Of a stretch of DNA of 64,000 nt, positions 42,915-53,849 are shown piece by piece (position 1 is the stretch's first letter; each line of letters opens with the position of its first letter). The notes beneath the pieces were generated by a model that saw nothing but the letters and a program-made list of their open reading frames with translations, did not search any database and had not been told where the DNA came from. Position numbers and translations under genes: made by a program. Origin of the DNA: Alphaproteobacteria bacterium (GTDB lineage: Bacteria > Pseudomonadota > Alphaproteobacteria > Micavibrionales > Micavibrionaceae); the NCBI GenBank assembly GCA_020443075.1, contig JAGRIU010000049.1, positions 1 through 64,000 of the forward strand. Reading direction: 5' to 3'.

Positions 42915-43925
42915 ATGGCCGGAGTTTCATTTCAGGATTTTCAAACTTATTTGGATGCGCTTGGCGTTGATTTGGAAGGCGAGAAAGCGCTGGCTGTGGC
43001 GGTCTCTGGCGGTCCGGACTCTATGGCGCTGGCGTTTTGTTTGCGGCGCTGGGCGGAAGGGCTTAATCAAGCGCCGGTTTTGCATTTTTTGACGGTCGAT
43101 CATGGTTTGCGTTCTGAAAGCGCGGAAGAGGCGGAGAACGTGCAGGCGGTCTGTGGTACTTTGCTCGGAGATCTGGGGAGGCATCATATTTTACGCTGGG
43201 AGGGGGAAAAGCCTCAAGCATCGCTTCAAGAAGCGGCCCGGCGGGCGCGTTATGATTTGATGGCGGGGTACTGTGCGGTGCAGGGGATCCGCTGCTTATT
43301 TTTGGCACATCACATGGATGATCAGGCGGAAACATTGCTGTTTCGTCTGGCCAAGGGCAGCGGGCTGGATGGGTTGTCGGGGATGCGGCCTGTGCAGGCT
43401 TATGGTGATGATTTGATGTCGCTGCGGCCTTTTTTGAGGGTGGGTAAGGATGAATTGGTGCAGACGTGCGTGGGGAACGGGGTTGATTATGTGCGTGATC
43501 CGTCGAATGAGAACGAGCGTTTTGCGCGGGTGCGATTGCGCCGGAGCCGGGAGGTTTTGGAGGAAGAGGGGCTGAGTGCAAAGCGTTTGGCGGTCACAGC
43601 GCGCCGATTGGAGCGTGCACGGGATGCTCTTGATGTTTTGAGTCGGAGCGTTTTTGAAAATAACACTATAGAATTAAAGACAAACCGTATCGTATTTAAT
43701 TTTAATGGTTTGATCGGGCAGCCGGAAGAGATTGTTTTGCGGTGTTTGCTTATGGGGTTTGCGCATTTAAGGCCGGATGCCGATTATATGCCCCGTTTTG
43801 AAAAGATCGAGGCTATGCTTGGGGATCTTTTGAGGTGTGAAGGGTTTCGTAAACGCACGCTGGGCGGGGTGATTTTCGAACTGGATTCCAAGGCCGGGCA
43901 TTTGATCTTACGGCATGAAAAATAA
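42915..43925 (+). CDS. tilS: tRNA(Ile)-lysidine synthase TilS
   Basis: Ligates lysine to C34 of the tRNA-Ile that reads AUA, using ATP. The PP-loop motif is AVSGGPDSMALAF, followed by FLTVDHGLR, the LAHHMDDQAETLLFRLAKGSGLDGLSGM block and RPFLRVGKDEL. The protein has 336 residues and lacks the long C-terminal domain of E. coli TilS, as in many alphaproteobacteria. The ATG at 42915 was chosen over a TTG at 42912. The gene sits between cpoB and ftsH as expected. Confidence 0.94.
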   Translation: MAGVSFQDFQTYLDALGVDLEGEKALAVAVSGGPDSMALAFCLRRWAEGLNQAPVLHFLTVDHGLRSESAEEAENVQAVCGTLLGDLGRHHILRWEGEKPQASLQEAARRARYDLMAGYCAVQGIRCLFLAHHMDDQAETLLFRLAKGSGLDGLSGMRPVQAYGDDLMSLRPFLRVGKDELVQTCVGNGVDYVRDPSNENERFARVRLRRSREVLEEEGLSAKRLAVTARRLERARDALDVLSRSVFENNTIELKTNRIVFNFNGLIGQPEEIVLRCLLMGFAHLRPDADYMPRFEKIEAMLGDLLRCEGFRKRTLGGVIFELDSKAGHLILRHEK

Positions 43926-44018
43926 AAAATTCACTTGTCAGCGGCCCGAAAAGGTTTATTTTCTTAGGGTATCTGCATTTTTTAAAGACGGTTTTCAATA
44001 AAGAAGGATCAATCTGAC

Positions 44019-45938
44019 GTGAATGGATTTGGCAAAAATCTGGTGTTCTGGCTGGCGATCGGTGTGTTGCTGCTGTTTTTATTCAATGTTTTGCAAGGCT
44101 CGAACAATTCCGGCGGTGCGGGGCATGGCGGATTGACGTATAGCGAGTTTATCGAACAGGCCAAAGACGGGCGCGTGTCCAATATTGTGATCAAGGGGCA
44201 GGATGTTTACGGGGCTTATGCGGCTTCGGGCGAGAAATTCAAGGTCATGGTGCCGCCAAATGAGAACGTGGTTGAGCGTTTGGAGGGTACGGCGGTGCAG
44301 ATTGCGGCTGATAAAGAAGATCCGCAGGATATGAGCCTGATGAGTATTTTGGTGTCGTTGTTGCCTGCGTTTTTGATTATCGGGGTTTGGATTTTGTTCA
44401 TGCGCCAGATGCAGGGTGGTAAAGGCGGCGGCGCGATGGGCTTTGGCAAGAGCCGCGCGAAGATGCTCAGTGAAAAGCACGGGCGGGTGACGTTTGAGGA
44501 TGTGGCCGGGATTGAAGAGGCCAAGGCCGAGCTTGAGGAAATTGTCGAATTTTTGAAGGACCCGCAGAAGTTTTCGCGTTTGGGCGGTAAAATTCCCAAG
44601 GGCGCTTTGCTGGTGGGGCAGCCCGGGACCGGTAAGACGCTGGTGGCACGGGCTGTGGCCGGTGAGGCGAATGTGCCGTTTTTTACTATTTCCGGTTCGG
44701 ACTTTGTTGAAATGTTCGTCGGGGTCGGGGCAAGCCGTGTGCGCGATATGTTCGAGCAGGGCAAGAAGAACGCGCCGTGTATTATCTTTATTGACGAGAT
44801 TGATGCTGTGGGTCGTCACCGCGGGGCCGGACTTGGCGGCGGGAATGACGAGCGCGAGCAGACGTTGAACCAGCTTCTGGTGGAGATGGACGGTTTTGAA
44901 TCCAATGAGGGCGTGATTATTCTGGCGGCGACCAACCGTCCGGATGTTCTGGACCCGGCGTTGCTCCGTCCGGGGCGCTTTGACCGTCAGGTCGTTGTGC
45001 CTTTGCCCGATATCAAGGGGCGCGAGAAGATCTTGCAGGTGCATATGAAGAAGGTGCCGTTGGCCAGCAATGTTGATGCAGTGGTGATTGCCCGCGGAAC
45101 GCCCGGTTTTAGCGGAGCCGATCTGGCGAATTTGGTGAACGAAGCCGCGCTTTTGGCTGCACGGCGCGGGAAACGCGTGGTCGGGATGGAAGAGCTGGAG
45201 GATGCCAAGGACAAGGTTTTGATGGGATCCGAGCGTAAGTCCATGGTCATGAGCGAGGAGGAGAAAAAGCTGACGGCCTATCATGAGGCCGGGCATGCGT
45301 TGGTGACTTTGCATGAGCCGGCGTCCGATCCGATTCATAAAGCGACGATCGTTCCGCGCGGGCGGGCTTTGGGGCTGGTGATGCGTTTGCCGGAGAATGA
45401 CCGTTTATCCATGAGTCTGGAAAAGCTTAAGGCGGATTTGTCTGTGGCGATGGGCGGGCGCGTGGCCGAGGAAATTATTTTTGGTAACGATAAGGTGACG
45501 ACCGGGGCCAGCAGCGATATTTCTATGGCGACGAATATGGCGCGGCGCATGGTGACCGAATGGGGCTTTTCCGAAAAGCTCGGAACTATTCGTTATGCAC
45601 AGGATCAGGAAGAGGTGTTCCTGGGACATTCTGTGACACAGACCAAGAATATGTCCGATGAAACGGCGGCTTTGGTGGATTCCGAGGTGCGCCGTATTGT
45701 TGATGAGGGGTATAATCGCGCGAAGCAGATTTTGACTGACCACCTCGATGATTTGCATAAGCTGGCTAAGGCTCTGATGGAATATGAGCTCTTGTCTGGC
45801 GATGAAATCAAGACTATCCTTGCAGGTAAGCCTATCATCCGCGATCTGGATGATGAGCCCAAGAACTTGCCGCCGAAATCGTCCGTACCGTCCGGTGGGG
45901 GCGTGGGTGGAAGCGGTGAGGTCCCGCAGGGGGCATAA
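44019..45938 (+). CDS. ftsH: ATP-dependent zinc metalloprotease FtsH
   Basis: A 639-residue membrane-anchored AAA+ protease degrading misfolded membrane proteins and regulators. Order of elements: transmembrane segment [18 protein letters not shown], periplasmic domain, second transmembrane segment near [14 protein letters not shown], and Walker A GQPGTGKT (Gln in place of the usual Pro). Then come Walker [12 protein letters not shown], the second region of homology [19 protein letters not shown], and the protease motif [10 protein letters not shown]. The start is a GTG at 44019 with AAGAAGGA upstream. A nearby ATG at 44023 is out of frame. Confidence 0.96.
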   Translation: MNGFGKNLVFWLAIGVLLLFLFNVLQGSNNSGGAGHGGLTYSEFIEQAKDGRVSNIVIKGQDVYGAYAASGEKFKVMVPPNENVVERLEGTAVQIAADKEDPQDMSLMSILVSLLPAFLIIGVWILFMRQMQGGKGGGAMGFGKSRAKMLSEKHGRVTFEDVAGIEEAKAELEEIVEFLKDPQKFSRLGGKIPKGALLVGQPGTGKTLVARAVAGEANVPFFTISGSDFVEMFVGVGASRVRDMFEQGKKNAPCIIFIDEIDAVGRHRGAGLGGGNDEREQTLNQLLVEMDGFESNEGVIILAATNRPDVLDPALLRPGRFDRQVVVPLPDIKGREKILQVHMKKVPLASNVDAVVIARGTPGFSGADLANLVNEAALLAARRGKRVVGMEELEDAKDKVLMGSERKSMVMSEEEKKLTAYHEAGHALVTLHEPASDPIHKATIVPRGRALGLVMRLPENDRLSMSLEKLKADLSVAMGGRVAEEIIFGNDKVTTGASSDISMATNMARRMVTEWGFSEKLGTIRYAQDQEEVFLGHSVTQTKNMSDETAALVDSEVRRIVDEGYNRAKQILTDHLDDLHKLAKALMEYELLSGDEIKTILAGKPIIRDLDDEPKNLPPKSSVPSGGGVGGSGEVPQGA

Positions 45939-45961
45939 GATTATTTTCAGGAGGTTTTATC

Positions 45962-46228
45962 ATGTTGAAAGTTAAGAAAAACGTTGGTGCTAAGGACCGT
46001 ATGGCCCGTATGGCGGTCGGTGTTGTTTTGATCGTGGCCGGTCTGGCTGTTCAAGGGCCGCTGGGCGGTGTTTTGATTTTTGTTGCGGCGGTGATGTTTT
46101 TGACCAGCGCTTTGAAATTCTGTCCGGCTTATACGCTTTTGGGGCTTAATACATGCTGCGGCGGATCTTGCGAAAGCGGTGCTTGTAAGGCGGGTGAGGA
46201 CAAAGCTTCAGGTGAGGCGTCCGAGTAG
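45962..46228 (+). CDS. DUF2892 (YgaP-like) small membrane protein
   Basis: An 88-residue protein with two membrane helices (VGVVLIVAGLAVQGPLGGVLI and VAAVMFLTSALKFC) and the DUF2892 pattern VKKNVGAKDRMARM, ending in the FCPAYTLLGLNTC motif. The tail is Cys/Lys/Glu-rich (CCGGSCESGACKAG), more cysteines than usual, which might bind metal or sulfur. A strong CAGGAGG ribosome-binding site precedes the ATG. It may be cotranscribed with ftsH, 23 bp upstream. Confidence 0.82.
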   Translation: MLKVKKNVGAKDRMARMAVGVVLIVAGLAVQGPLGGVLIFVAAVMFLTSALKFCPAYTLLGLNTCCGGSCESGACKAGEDKASGEASE

Positions 46229-46232
46229 GTTC

Positions 46233-46817
46233 TTACAGGTCAGGAGTGTTTGGTTTTTCGGCAAGTTGTGTTGGTTGTTTGTCTGAAAGGCCCAGAAAGA
46301 TGTTGGCTGCTGTCCATTGCGAAGCGGCCCAGAAAAGCGGCCACTCTTTGCTCATATAGGCGCCTAGAGCAATTGTTGCAACTCCCGGGCCTTCGATGAG
46401 AGCTCCGGACATTATGGGTCTTTTGTCTATCCATTCCAGCGGTTTTTGCCAAGAGGCTTTCGCCTTGAAAGTGTATCCTTTGACTTCGTTGTAGGCTTTT
46501 CGGATCATTAGAGCGCCTTGTATCGAAGGGGGGATTGTTCCGGCAATTTGTGTCGATTGGCCTGCACCTTCGGCGTATGTGGCGATTATGCTTTGAGCGC
46601 CGATGATTCCGGTTCCAAGAGGGGCAAAGAGTTGAGGTCTTCTTGATGTCAATGGGTATAGGGCTGTTACGGTAAGGAGTATTCCTGATGCGATAATTTT
46701 GGGCGTATCCAGCTTATCGAAACTGCCGGTCAAGAGTGTAGCGTTTCCAGTGTAAAACAGGGTGGTTGCCGCTATTCTGTGGTTGAATTTATCTGCTATT
46801 TTGGACAGCGGATTCAT
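46233..46817 (-). CDS. Hypothetical membrane protein
   Basis: A 194-residue protein with five or six moderately hydrophobic helices, such as TTLFYTGNATLLTG, IIASGILLTVTALYPL, ALIEGPGVATIALGAYM and LFWAASQWTAANIFLGL, separated by short loops. No signature is recognised. It ends 4 bp from the convergent DUF2892 gene. A 9-bp perfect palindrome upstream of its start (46873-46895) may be its operator. Codon use looks like that of its neighbours. Confidence 0.6.
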   Translation of the reverse strand: MNPLSKIADKFNHRIAATTLFYTGNATLLTGSFDKLDTPKIIASGILLTVTALYPLTSRRPQLFAPLGTGIIGAQSIIATYAEGAGQSTQIAGTIPPSIQGALMIRKAYNEVKGYTFKAKASWQKPLEWIDKRPIMSGALIEGPGVATIALGAYMSKEWPLFWAASQWTAANIFLGLSDKQPTQLAEKPNTPDL

Positions 46818-46872
46818 GACAGAGTAACGCCGTTTGTTTCGAGTTTTTTGATTGGTGTGACGTTATAGTACT

Positions 46873-46895
46873 ATTTAAGTTATGTCAACTTAAAT
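46873..46895. promoter_or_regulatory. Perfect palindrome between divergent genes, possible operator
   Basis: ATTTAAGTT (46873-46881) and AACTTAAAT (46887-46895) are exact inverted repeats around ATGTC. The site lies in the 123-bp gap between the leftward membrane gene and glmM. It is AT-rich and not followed by a T-run on either side, so an operator is more likely than a terminator. No cognate regulator can be named. Confidence 0.4.
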
Positions 46896-46940
46896 AAATC
46901 TTTTGAATCTCTTTGTCTTTGTCTTTAAAACTGAGGGTAC

Positions 46941-48299
46941 ATGAGCAGGACTTATTTCGGTACAGACGGTATTCGCGGGCGGGCCAATAGTTTCCCGATG
47001 ACGGCGGAGGTGGCTTTGAAGGTTGCGATGGCGACAGCGATTGTGCTGCGCGATTTGCACCCGAAGCAGCCTACGGACCGTGTTGTGCTGGGCAAGGATA
47101 CACGGCTGTCATGTTATATGCTGGAACAGGCGATGACGGCGGGTTTTCTGTCGATGGGGATGAATGTAACGCTGACCGGTCCTGTGCCGACGCCGGGGAT
47201 TGCGATGTTGACGCGGTCTTTGCGCGCGGATATCGGGGTGATGATTTCGGCTTCGCATAACGCGTTTCAGGATAACGGGATCAAGCTGTTCGGTGCGGAT
47301 GGCTGTAAGCTTGATGACACAATCGAAAAAGCGATTGAGGAGAAGCTGGCTTCGGGGATGGAGGAGGCTTTGGCTCTGCCGGCCGATCTGGGGAAAGCGG
47401 CGCGTCTGGATGACGTTTTGGGACGGTATGCCGAGAGCGTGAAGCGCAGTTTGCCGCGTAGCGAGGATTTAAGCGGGCTGAAGGTCGTGGTGGATTGCGC
47501 GAACGGGGCGGCCTATAAGGTGGCGCCGCAAACGCTTTGGGAATTGGAGGCTGATGTTGTCTCTATCGGGGTGGAGCCGAACGGGCGCAATATCAATGAT
47601 GGATACGGCGCGACGGCGACGCAGAATTTACAAAAGGCCGTGCTGGAGCATAATGCGGATGTCGGGATTGCGCTGGACGGGGATGGCGACCGGTTGATTA
47701 TGGTTGACGAGCTTGGCAACAAGATCGACGGGGACCAGTTGATGGCGGCGCTGACGTTGTCTTTACATGATGAAGGCGCTTTGTCCGGCGGGGCGTTGGT
47801 GGCGACGGTGATGTCCAATCTGGGGCTGGAGCGCTTTTTGAAGTCCAAAGGGCTTGATCTGGTGCGCACGGGCGTCGGGGATCGTTACGTCATGGAGGCG
47901 ATGAAGGCGGGTGGGTATAATATCGGCGGGGAGCAATCCGGGCATATTATACTTTCCGATTACGGGACGACGGGCGATGGTTTGTTGGCGGCGCTGCAGA
48001 TTTTGGCGCTGCTTAAGCGCACGGGGCGCAAGGCCAGCGATGTTTTGAGCGTGTTCGAGCCTGTGCCGCAGCTTTTGCGCAGCGTACGGTTTGACGGGGG
48101 CGTAAAGCCTTTGGATCAGGCTCAGGTTAAGGATGCGATTTCGAAAGCCGAAGAGACGCTGGCCGGAGAGGGGCGTATTTTGGTGCGCGCTAGCGGCACC
48201 GAGCCTGTGATCCGCGTTATGGCGGAAGGGGATGACCAGAATAAGGTCGAAACCATTGTCTCGGATTTATGCGCGGTGATCGAGACGGCGGCAGTTTAG
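46941..48299 (+). CDS. glmM: Phosphoglucosamine mutase
   Basis: Converts glucosamine-6-P to glucosamine-1-P for UDP-GlcNAc and thus for peptidoglycan and LPS. The 452-residue protein has all four domains: [11 protein letters not shown], the phosphoserine loop [19 protein letters not shown], the metal-binding [13 protein letters not shown], the sugar-binding [20 protein letters not shown], and the C-terminal phosphate-binding [14 protein letters not shown]. It follows ftsH in many alphaproteobacteria with folP between; folP is missing here. Confidence 0.96.
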   Translation: MSRTYFGTDGIRGRANSFPMTAEVALKVAMATAIVLRDLHPKQPTDRVVLGKDTRLSCYMLEQAMTAGFLSMGMNVTLTGPVPTPGIAMLTRSLRADIGVMISASHNAFQDNGIKLFGADGCKLDDTIEKAIEEKLASGMEEALALPADLGKAARLDDVLGRYAESVKRSLPRSEDLSGLKVVVDCANGAAYKVAPQTLWELEADVVSIGVEPNGRNINDGYGATATQNLQKAVLEHNADVGIALDGDGDRLIMVDELGNKIDGDQLMAALTLSLHDEGALSGGALVATVMSNLGLERFLKSKGLDLVRTGVGDRYVMEAMKAGGYNIGGEQSGHIILSDYGTTGDGLLAALQILALLKRTGRKASDVLSVFEPVPQLLRSVRFDGGVKPLDQAQVKDAISKAEETLAGEGRILVRASGTEPVIRVMAEGDDQNKVETIVSDLCAVIETAAV

Positions 48300-48345
48300 T
48301 TTTCTAGCAATTGACTTTCGGGGCTTTGCCCCTTATCCGTAAAGC

Positions 48346-49341
48346 ATGAATTCAGTTTCCCAAAATAATGCTTTGTTGCCCAGCGGGTTTGAGGATTTGC
48401 TTCCGCCGCAGGCCGCTTTGGAATATGACGCGATTGCACGGTTGATGGGTGTTTTTTCTCAGTTTGGCTATGAGCGCGTTAAGCCGCCTATTGCAGAGTT
48501 CGAAGAAAGTTTGCTCAGCAAGGGGCCGGGATCGGCGATGGCGGGCGATACGTTCCGGGTTATGGATCCGGTGACGCACCGGATGATGGGTCTGCGTAGC
48601 GATATTACAGCGCAGATTGCCCGAATCGCGCTTTCGCGGCTGGCCGGAGAGAAGCGCCCTTTGCGCGTGACGTACGCGAATGATGTGATCCGCACGCGGG
48701 CTTCGCAGGCACGCACGCAGCGCCAGTTTACGCAAGTTGGGTGCGAGATGATCGGGCGTGATGACGTGCAGGCGGATATCGAGATTTGCGTGGTGGCGCT
48801 TAAGGGGCTGGCCGCTTTGGGGCTGGAGCGCGTGACGGTGGATTTTGCTTTGCCGCAAGTGGCGAAAGTTCTTAGTGATGGGGCGGATGTCGATGCTTTG
48901 CGTCATGAACTGGCCGGGCCTGCGGATGAAGCTTTGGCCGCTTTGGAGAAATTGGATTTACCGGACAGTCTAAATGTTTACATAATTCGACTCAGGGAGA
49001 TTGTCGCAGGGGTGCAGGAGGCCGTTCAGGCTTTGGGGTTGCCGGGCGTGAGTTTGACGATTGATCCTTTGGAAACCAAGGGGTTTGAATATAAAAACGA
49101 TCTGGCTTTTGCGCTGTTTGCCGATGGGGTGCGCGGGGAGCTTGGGCGCGGTGGGCGCTATGATATTTATCAAGGGGAGCAGCCCAAAGAAAGTGCTGCC
49201 GGATTTACGTTTTATATGGATACGCTGCGTCAGGGGTTGAAGCCATTGGAGGCGAAGCCGGTTAAATGTGTGGCGAGCGATGCCGGCTGGGCGGAGATAC
49301 AGAAATTGCAGGATGACGGTTTTATCGTCAAGAGAGGATAG
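48346..49341 (+). CDS. hisZ: ATP phosphoribosyltransferase regulatory subunit HisZ
   Basis: A 331-residue paralogue of histidyl-tRNA synthetase that complexes with short-form HisG in the first step of histidine synthesis. Visible are LLPSGFEDLLPPQAALEYDA, the motif-2-like RSDITAQIARIA, RTQRQFTQVGCEMIG, and motif-3-like RGELGRGGRYDIY. It lacks the anticodon-binding domain, as HisZ does. The gap to glmM has a small GGGGC-TTT-GCCCC hairpin. The stop is 6 bp before purA; this order is typical of alphaproteobacteria. Confidence 0.9.
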   Translation: MNSVSQNNALLPSGFEDLLPPQAALEYDAIARLMGVFSQFGYERVKPPIAEFEESLLSKGPGSAMAGDTFRVMDPVTHRMMGLRSDITAQIARIALSRLAGEKRPLRVTYANDVIRTRASQARTQRQFTQVGCEMIGRDDVQADIEICVVALKGLAALGLERVTVDFALPQVAKVLSDGADVDALRHELAGPADEALAALEKLDLPDSLNVYIIRLREIVAGVQEAVQALGLPGVSLTIDPLETKGFEYKNDLAFALFADGVRGELGRGGRYDIYQGEQPKESAAGFTFYMDTLRQGLKPLEAKPVKCVASDAGWAEIQKLQDDGFIVKRG

Positions 49342-50646
<1,305 letters not shown>

Positions 50647-50762
50647 GCCGTTTTACTTTCAAAGACTTCGCAGGTACACTGTAGGTCAGATGGCGCTCGG
50701 ATCATCTGTTTCTGTGTCTATGTTTTTTCATTTTTAGTATGTGTTTTTCAGGGTTTTGCTGA

Positions 50763-52859
50763 ATGTCTGATGGTGATGACACCCGCGATAAAACTTTGTC
50801 TTCCCAGAAAGAGGACGGTAAAAAAGGCAAGCCTTCTGCGCAGTCGTCTGCTGCGCGGGGGGTTCTTTTCGGTGAGAGTATAGAAGTTTTTCCCGATACA
50901 CCTTTAAAGCAGTACGATATTCACGGAAATAAGGCCTATAGCGCGGCATATCTTGATGACACAGGTGGCGGCGCCCTTGTGGCGATTGTTTGTGAAAAGG
51001 AGAATATTCCACGCTCTCATGTAGCCTATTTGGTTGCAAAAATGAACGACCCTCATTTGATGGCTCTGGTTCGTTACGGGACTATGTACTGGCCGCCTGC
51101 GCATCAGGAACGTTATGTGTTTATTTATCGTGACCCCATGGGAAAACCTCTGCTCCAGTCAGGACAGCCTCTTGCGATGGGTTGGAAGTCTGAAGATGTT
51201 ATGGACTTGATTGTCGAGCCTATGGTGTCCGCTCTTCAGGAATTTAAGAATAAAGATTTTGTGCATGGCGCTATTCGTCCTCACAATATGTATGGTGTGA
51301 TGGGCGGGGATAGTCTCCCGAAGGCTGTTATTTTGGGAGATTGTCTTTCAGCGCCTGCTTCATCGTCCCAGCCGAGTTTATTTGAACCTATAGATCGGGC
51401 TTTGTCGGATGCGATTGGGCGCGGGGTTGGAACGCAGGTTGATGACCTTTATTCTTTTGGGATTTCATTAGCGGTGATGCTTAGGGCGCGCGATCCTCTT
51501 GAAGGTCTTAACGCGCGCGATGTTACACGAAAAAAGATGGAAATGGGCAGTTATTCTGCCGTGACGGGGCAAGACCGTTTTAAAGGTGAAATTCTTGAGC
51601 TTTTGCGCGGGCTTTTGCATGATGATCCGGGACAACGTTGGACATTGGAAGAGGTTCAGACATGGCTTGACGGGCGGCGTTTGAGTCCAAAGCAGGCTTT
51701 TGCGCGGAAAAAGGCGGCGCGCCCTTTTATTGTGGCGGGACAGAAGCATTTTATTGCTTCGGTTTTGGCTATGGATTTGGTTGATTATCCGGAGGAAGCC
51801 AAGCGGGTTGTTGAAGATGATTCCCTTTTGCAATGGCTTAGACGGGCTTTGGATGATGAAGAACTTGCTGATAGGGTGGAGAAAGCTATTGCTGTTTCTC
51901 AAGAAGGTGGCGGGCCCGGGTATACGGCGCGGTTGACATCCAATCTTTCTGTGGCCTTGGATGCTTTTTCTCCTATTCGTTATAAGGGGTTGCATATCAG
52001 CTATAATGGCTTGGGGTTGTCGATGGCGGATGCTTTTCTGCGTGGGAATGATCTCGGGCCTTTTGTTGAAATTATTACATCCAATGTGATTGCGGCGTGG
52101 TTATCCTTTTCTGAAAATCCGAACATCGACAAGAGCGGATCTTATACTCGATTTGAGAAATGCCGGCGCTTTATCCGTAACCAGAAAGTTGGTGATGGGT
52201 TGGAAAGATGCCTTTATTTGCTGTGTTCGCAAGCACCATGTTTAAGCGAGACAGTGGCTGATTACTATGTGGAAGAACCGCACGATTTGCTGCATGCTTA
52301 TGATGATTTGTGTCAGAGGAAGAAAGCACCTTCCATGTTTTTAGATCGGCATAGCGTAGCGTTTTTGATGGAACGCGACTCAAAGATGGTTGAAACTTGC
52401 CTTTACGATTTAAATGTTGGTGATGATAGCCGCGTTCTTTATGCGAATGTAAAATGTTTTGCTCTTATCCAGCAGCGTACGAAGTGTAAAAAAGTTCCGG
52501 CGTTGAGTCGTTGCATGTGTGAGCGTATGGAGCCTGTTTATCAACGATTTCATGATCGCGCGACGCGCGACTCTATGAAGAAGAATGTTGAAGCTCTTAA
52601 GGATAGTGGAGATTTTCGTAAGATTTTTGCTGTTTTGAGTGATGTTCGTTCTATTGATAAGGATATGAAAGCCTATAAGGCGGCGGTTTATGAATTTAAG
52701 AGATTACGTTCGGAGGCTGAGTTGCTAGATAAGCGTCTTGAGCATAAAGATACGTTTGGTGTGCAGGCTGGCCGCGATTGGGCGGCGATTATTTCCACTA
52801 TTGTTTCTATTTTTATTATTGCAGCTTATGTCCTGCTGTTTTTATCAGGGTTGTCCTAA
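50763..52859 (+). CDS. Tail-anchored pseudokinase-like protein
   Basis: A 698-residue protein. Residues of about 50-315 follow a protein-kinase layout but lack catalytic residues: the VAIK lysine is Val76, and HRDLKPxN reads HGAIRPHN (168-175) with Ala170 replacing the catalytic Asp. The DFG region reads GDCL. The alpha-F Asp (VDDLYSFGI) and the late DPGQRWTLEEVQTWLDG block are kept. A helical region of about 330 residues follows, and the last 25 residues form a hydrophobic anchor (IISTIVSIFIIAAYVLLFL), so the body is probably cytoplasmic. The next gene, 13 bp downstream, encodes a small membrane protein. Role unknown. Confidence 0.75.
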   Translation: MSDGDDTRDKTLSSQKEDGKKGKPSAQSSAARGVLFGESIEVFPDTPLKQYDIHGNKAYSAAYLDDTGGGALVAIVCEKENIPRSHVAYLVAKMNDPHLMALVRYGTMYWPPAHQERYVFIYRDPMGKPLLQSGQPLAMGWKSEDVMDLIVEPMVSALQEFKNKDFVHGAIRPHNMYGVMGGDSLPKAVILGDCLSAPASSSQPSLFEPIDRALSDAIGRGVGTQVDDLYSFGISLAVMLRARDPLEGLNARDVTRKKMEMGSYSAVTGQDRFKGEILELLRGLLHDDPGQRWTLEEVQTWLDGRRLSPKQAFARKKAARPFIVAGQKHFIASVLAMDLVDYPEEAKRVVEDDSLLQWLRRALDDEELADRVEKAIAVSQEGGGPGYTARLTSNLSVALDAFSPIRYKGLHISYNGLGLSMADAFLRGNDLGPFVEIITSNVIAAWLSFSENPNIDKSGSYTRFEKCRRFIRNQKVGDGLERCLYLLCSQAPCLSETVADYYVEEPHDLLHAYDDLCQRKKAPSMFLDRHSVAFLMERDSKMVETCLYDLNVGDDSRVLYANVKCFALIQQRTKCKKVPALSRCMCERMEPVYQRFHDRATRDSMKKNVEALKDSGDFRKIFAVLSDVRSIDKDMKAYKAAVYEFKRLRSEAELLDKRLEHKDTFGVQAGRDWAAIISTIVSIFIIAAYVLLFLSGLS

Positions 52860-52872
52860 GGAAGAGTTCTCG

Positions 52873-53436
52873 ATGGCTAAAGTCAAGAAAGAGGCGAAAG
52901 AAGCAGATAACAAAGGTGAGGCCAAGGTCAAAGCGGCCTCAAAGGGCGGCGGGCTTGCAGTTAAGGTGCGGACGGGCCTATTTATGCTGTTTTTTTTGGT
53001 TTTGTCCGTTTTCTTTTTATCCTCCGCGCTTATTTTTTGCGTCGGGATGTTGCCGACTTTTGTTGCGTTCTTTACCGACAGGAGTTACCGCAAGAGCAAG
53101 GCGGTGACTGTGGGGTCCTTTAATTTGGCCGGATGCGTTCCTTTTGTGCTGGAGCTCTGGAAGACCGGCCGGACGATGGACAATGCGATTGATATTATTT
53201 CAGAGCCGATGACGGTTGTGATTATATATGTTGCCGCAGCCGCCGGGTATTTTATGGAGTGGATGATCACGCAGATTGTCTCGAATATTATGTATCAACA
53301 AGGATTGGCGCGCCGGAAAGCTATTACCAAGCGTCAGGAAGATCTTGTCGAGCGTTGGGGGCGCGAAGTCACAGGTGAAATCGCTGTCGATAAAGACGGA
53401 TTTGCTGTTGAAGACGAGGACGACGAATTGCCGTAG
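52873..53436 (+). CDS. Membrane protein paired with the pseudokinase
   Basis: A 187-residue protein with a Lys/Glu-rich cytoplasmic N-terminus (MAKVKKEAKEADNKGEAKVK), two closely spaced hydrophobic segments near residues 32-60 (LFMLFFLVLSVFFLSSALIF), a third near FNLAGCVPFVLELW, a fourth around VVIIYVAAAAGYFMEW, and an acidic C-terminal tail (VEDEDDELP). I chose the ATG at 52873 because the open frame from 52738 overlaps the pseudokinase. It starts 13 bp after the pseudokinase stop, so both are likely one operon and perhaps one membrane complex. No family recognised. Confidence 0.7.
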   Translation: MAKVKKEAKEADNKGEAKVKAASKGGGLAVKVRTGLFMLFFLVLSVFFLSSALIFCVGMLPTFVAFFTDRSYRKSKAVTVGSFNLAGCVPFVLELWKTGRTMDNAIDIISEPMTVVIIYVAAAAGYFMEWMITQIVSNIMYQQGLARRKAITKRQEDLVERWGREVTGEIAVDKDGFAVEDEDDELP

Positions 53437-53477
53437 ACTTTTTGCTGCAGTCCTCGGAGGTGGTTATTTAATTTTTC

Positions 53478-53654
53478 TTATTTTTGTGCCTGCGCGCGCG
53501 ACACGGGTTGTTTTTTTCCGAAGGGTCTTTGCTTTTGCGTTTGTTGCGTTTCTTCGATAAATTCGCGATAGGATACCGGTTTTCTGCTGATATTATCGTT
53601 GGCATCATCGGGCATGAAAATAACACCGCCAGAGGCTGAGGATACGGCTTTCAT
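53478..53654 (-). CDS. Possible small 58-residue protein
   Basis: Found by direct reading: an ATG at 53654 with AGAAAGG upstream opens a 58-codon frame ending in TAA at 53478. The product is hydrophilic and ends in a Gln/Lys/Arg-rich tail (EETQQTQKQRPFGKKQPVSR). The first part contains GGVIFMPDDANDNISRKPVS. No homologue is recognised, and the support is only a start, a ribosome-binding site and position in an otherwise empty 410-bp gap. The rest of that gap (53437-53477 and 53655-53790) shows nothing else. Confidence 0.4.
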   Translation of the reverse strand: MKAVSSASGGVIFMPDDANDNISRKPVSYREFIEETQQTQKQRPFGKKQPVSRAQAQK

Positions 53655-53784
53655 AGAGGTCGACCTTTCTCGCGATCGCGTTGATGGTTGCGTATTTTCC
53701 GAGTCTACAATTTTTTTTCAAGTCTGCCAAATTTTAGACGTGCGGTGCACAAAAATACGATCGTATTTTCTAAGGTGGCCGAAC

Positions 53785-53820
53785 ATAAAAAACGCCCCTT
53801 GATGAAAACCAGGGGGCGTT
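53785..53820 (-). terminator. Rho-independent terminator of cspA
   Basis: Read leftward, GC-rich arms GGGGCGTT/AACGCCCC (53813-53820 with 53791-53798) close a loop of about 14 bases, and the left side is followed by a run of six T on the minus strand. It lies 30 bp after the cold-shock gene stop. Confidence 0.85.
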
Positions 53821-53849
53821 GTTGTTATTTTGAAAAATAGAGCGGCGAT

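Noticed and set aside
44079..45338. 419-codon minus-strand ORF
   Set aside because: Antisense to ftsH; composition rich in His, Leu, Gln and Arg with no recognisable motif.
48311..48339. Promoter-like TTGACT ... TATCCG with 17-base spacer before hisZ
   Set aside because: The -10 match is weak, and the spacer is mostly a GGGGC-TTT-GCCCC hairpin; too ambiguous to list as a promoter.
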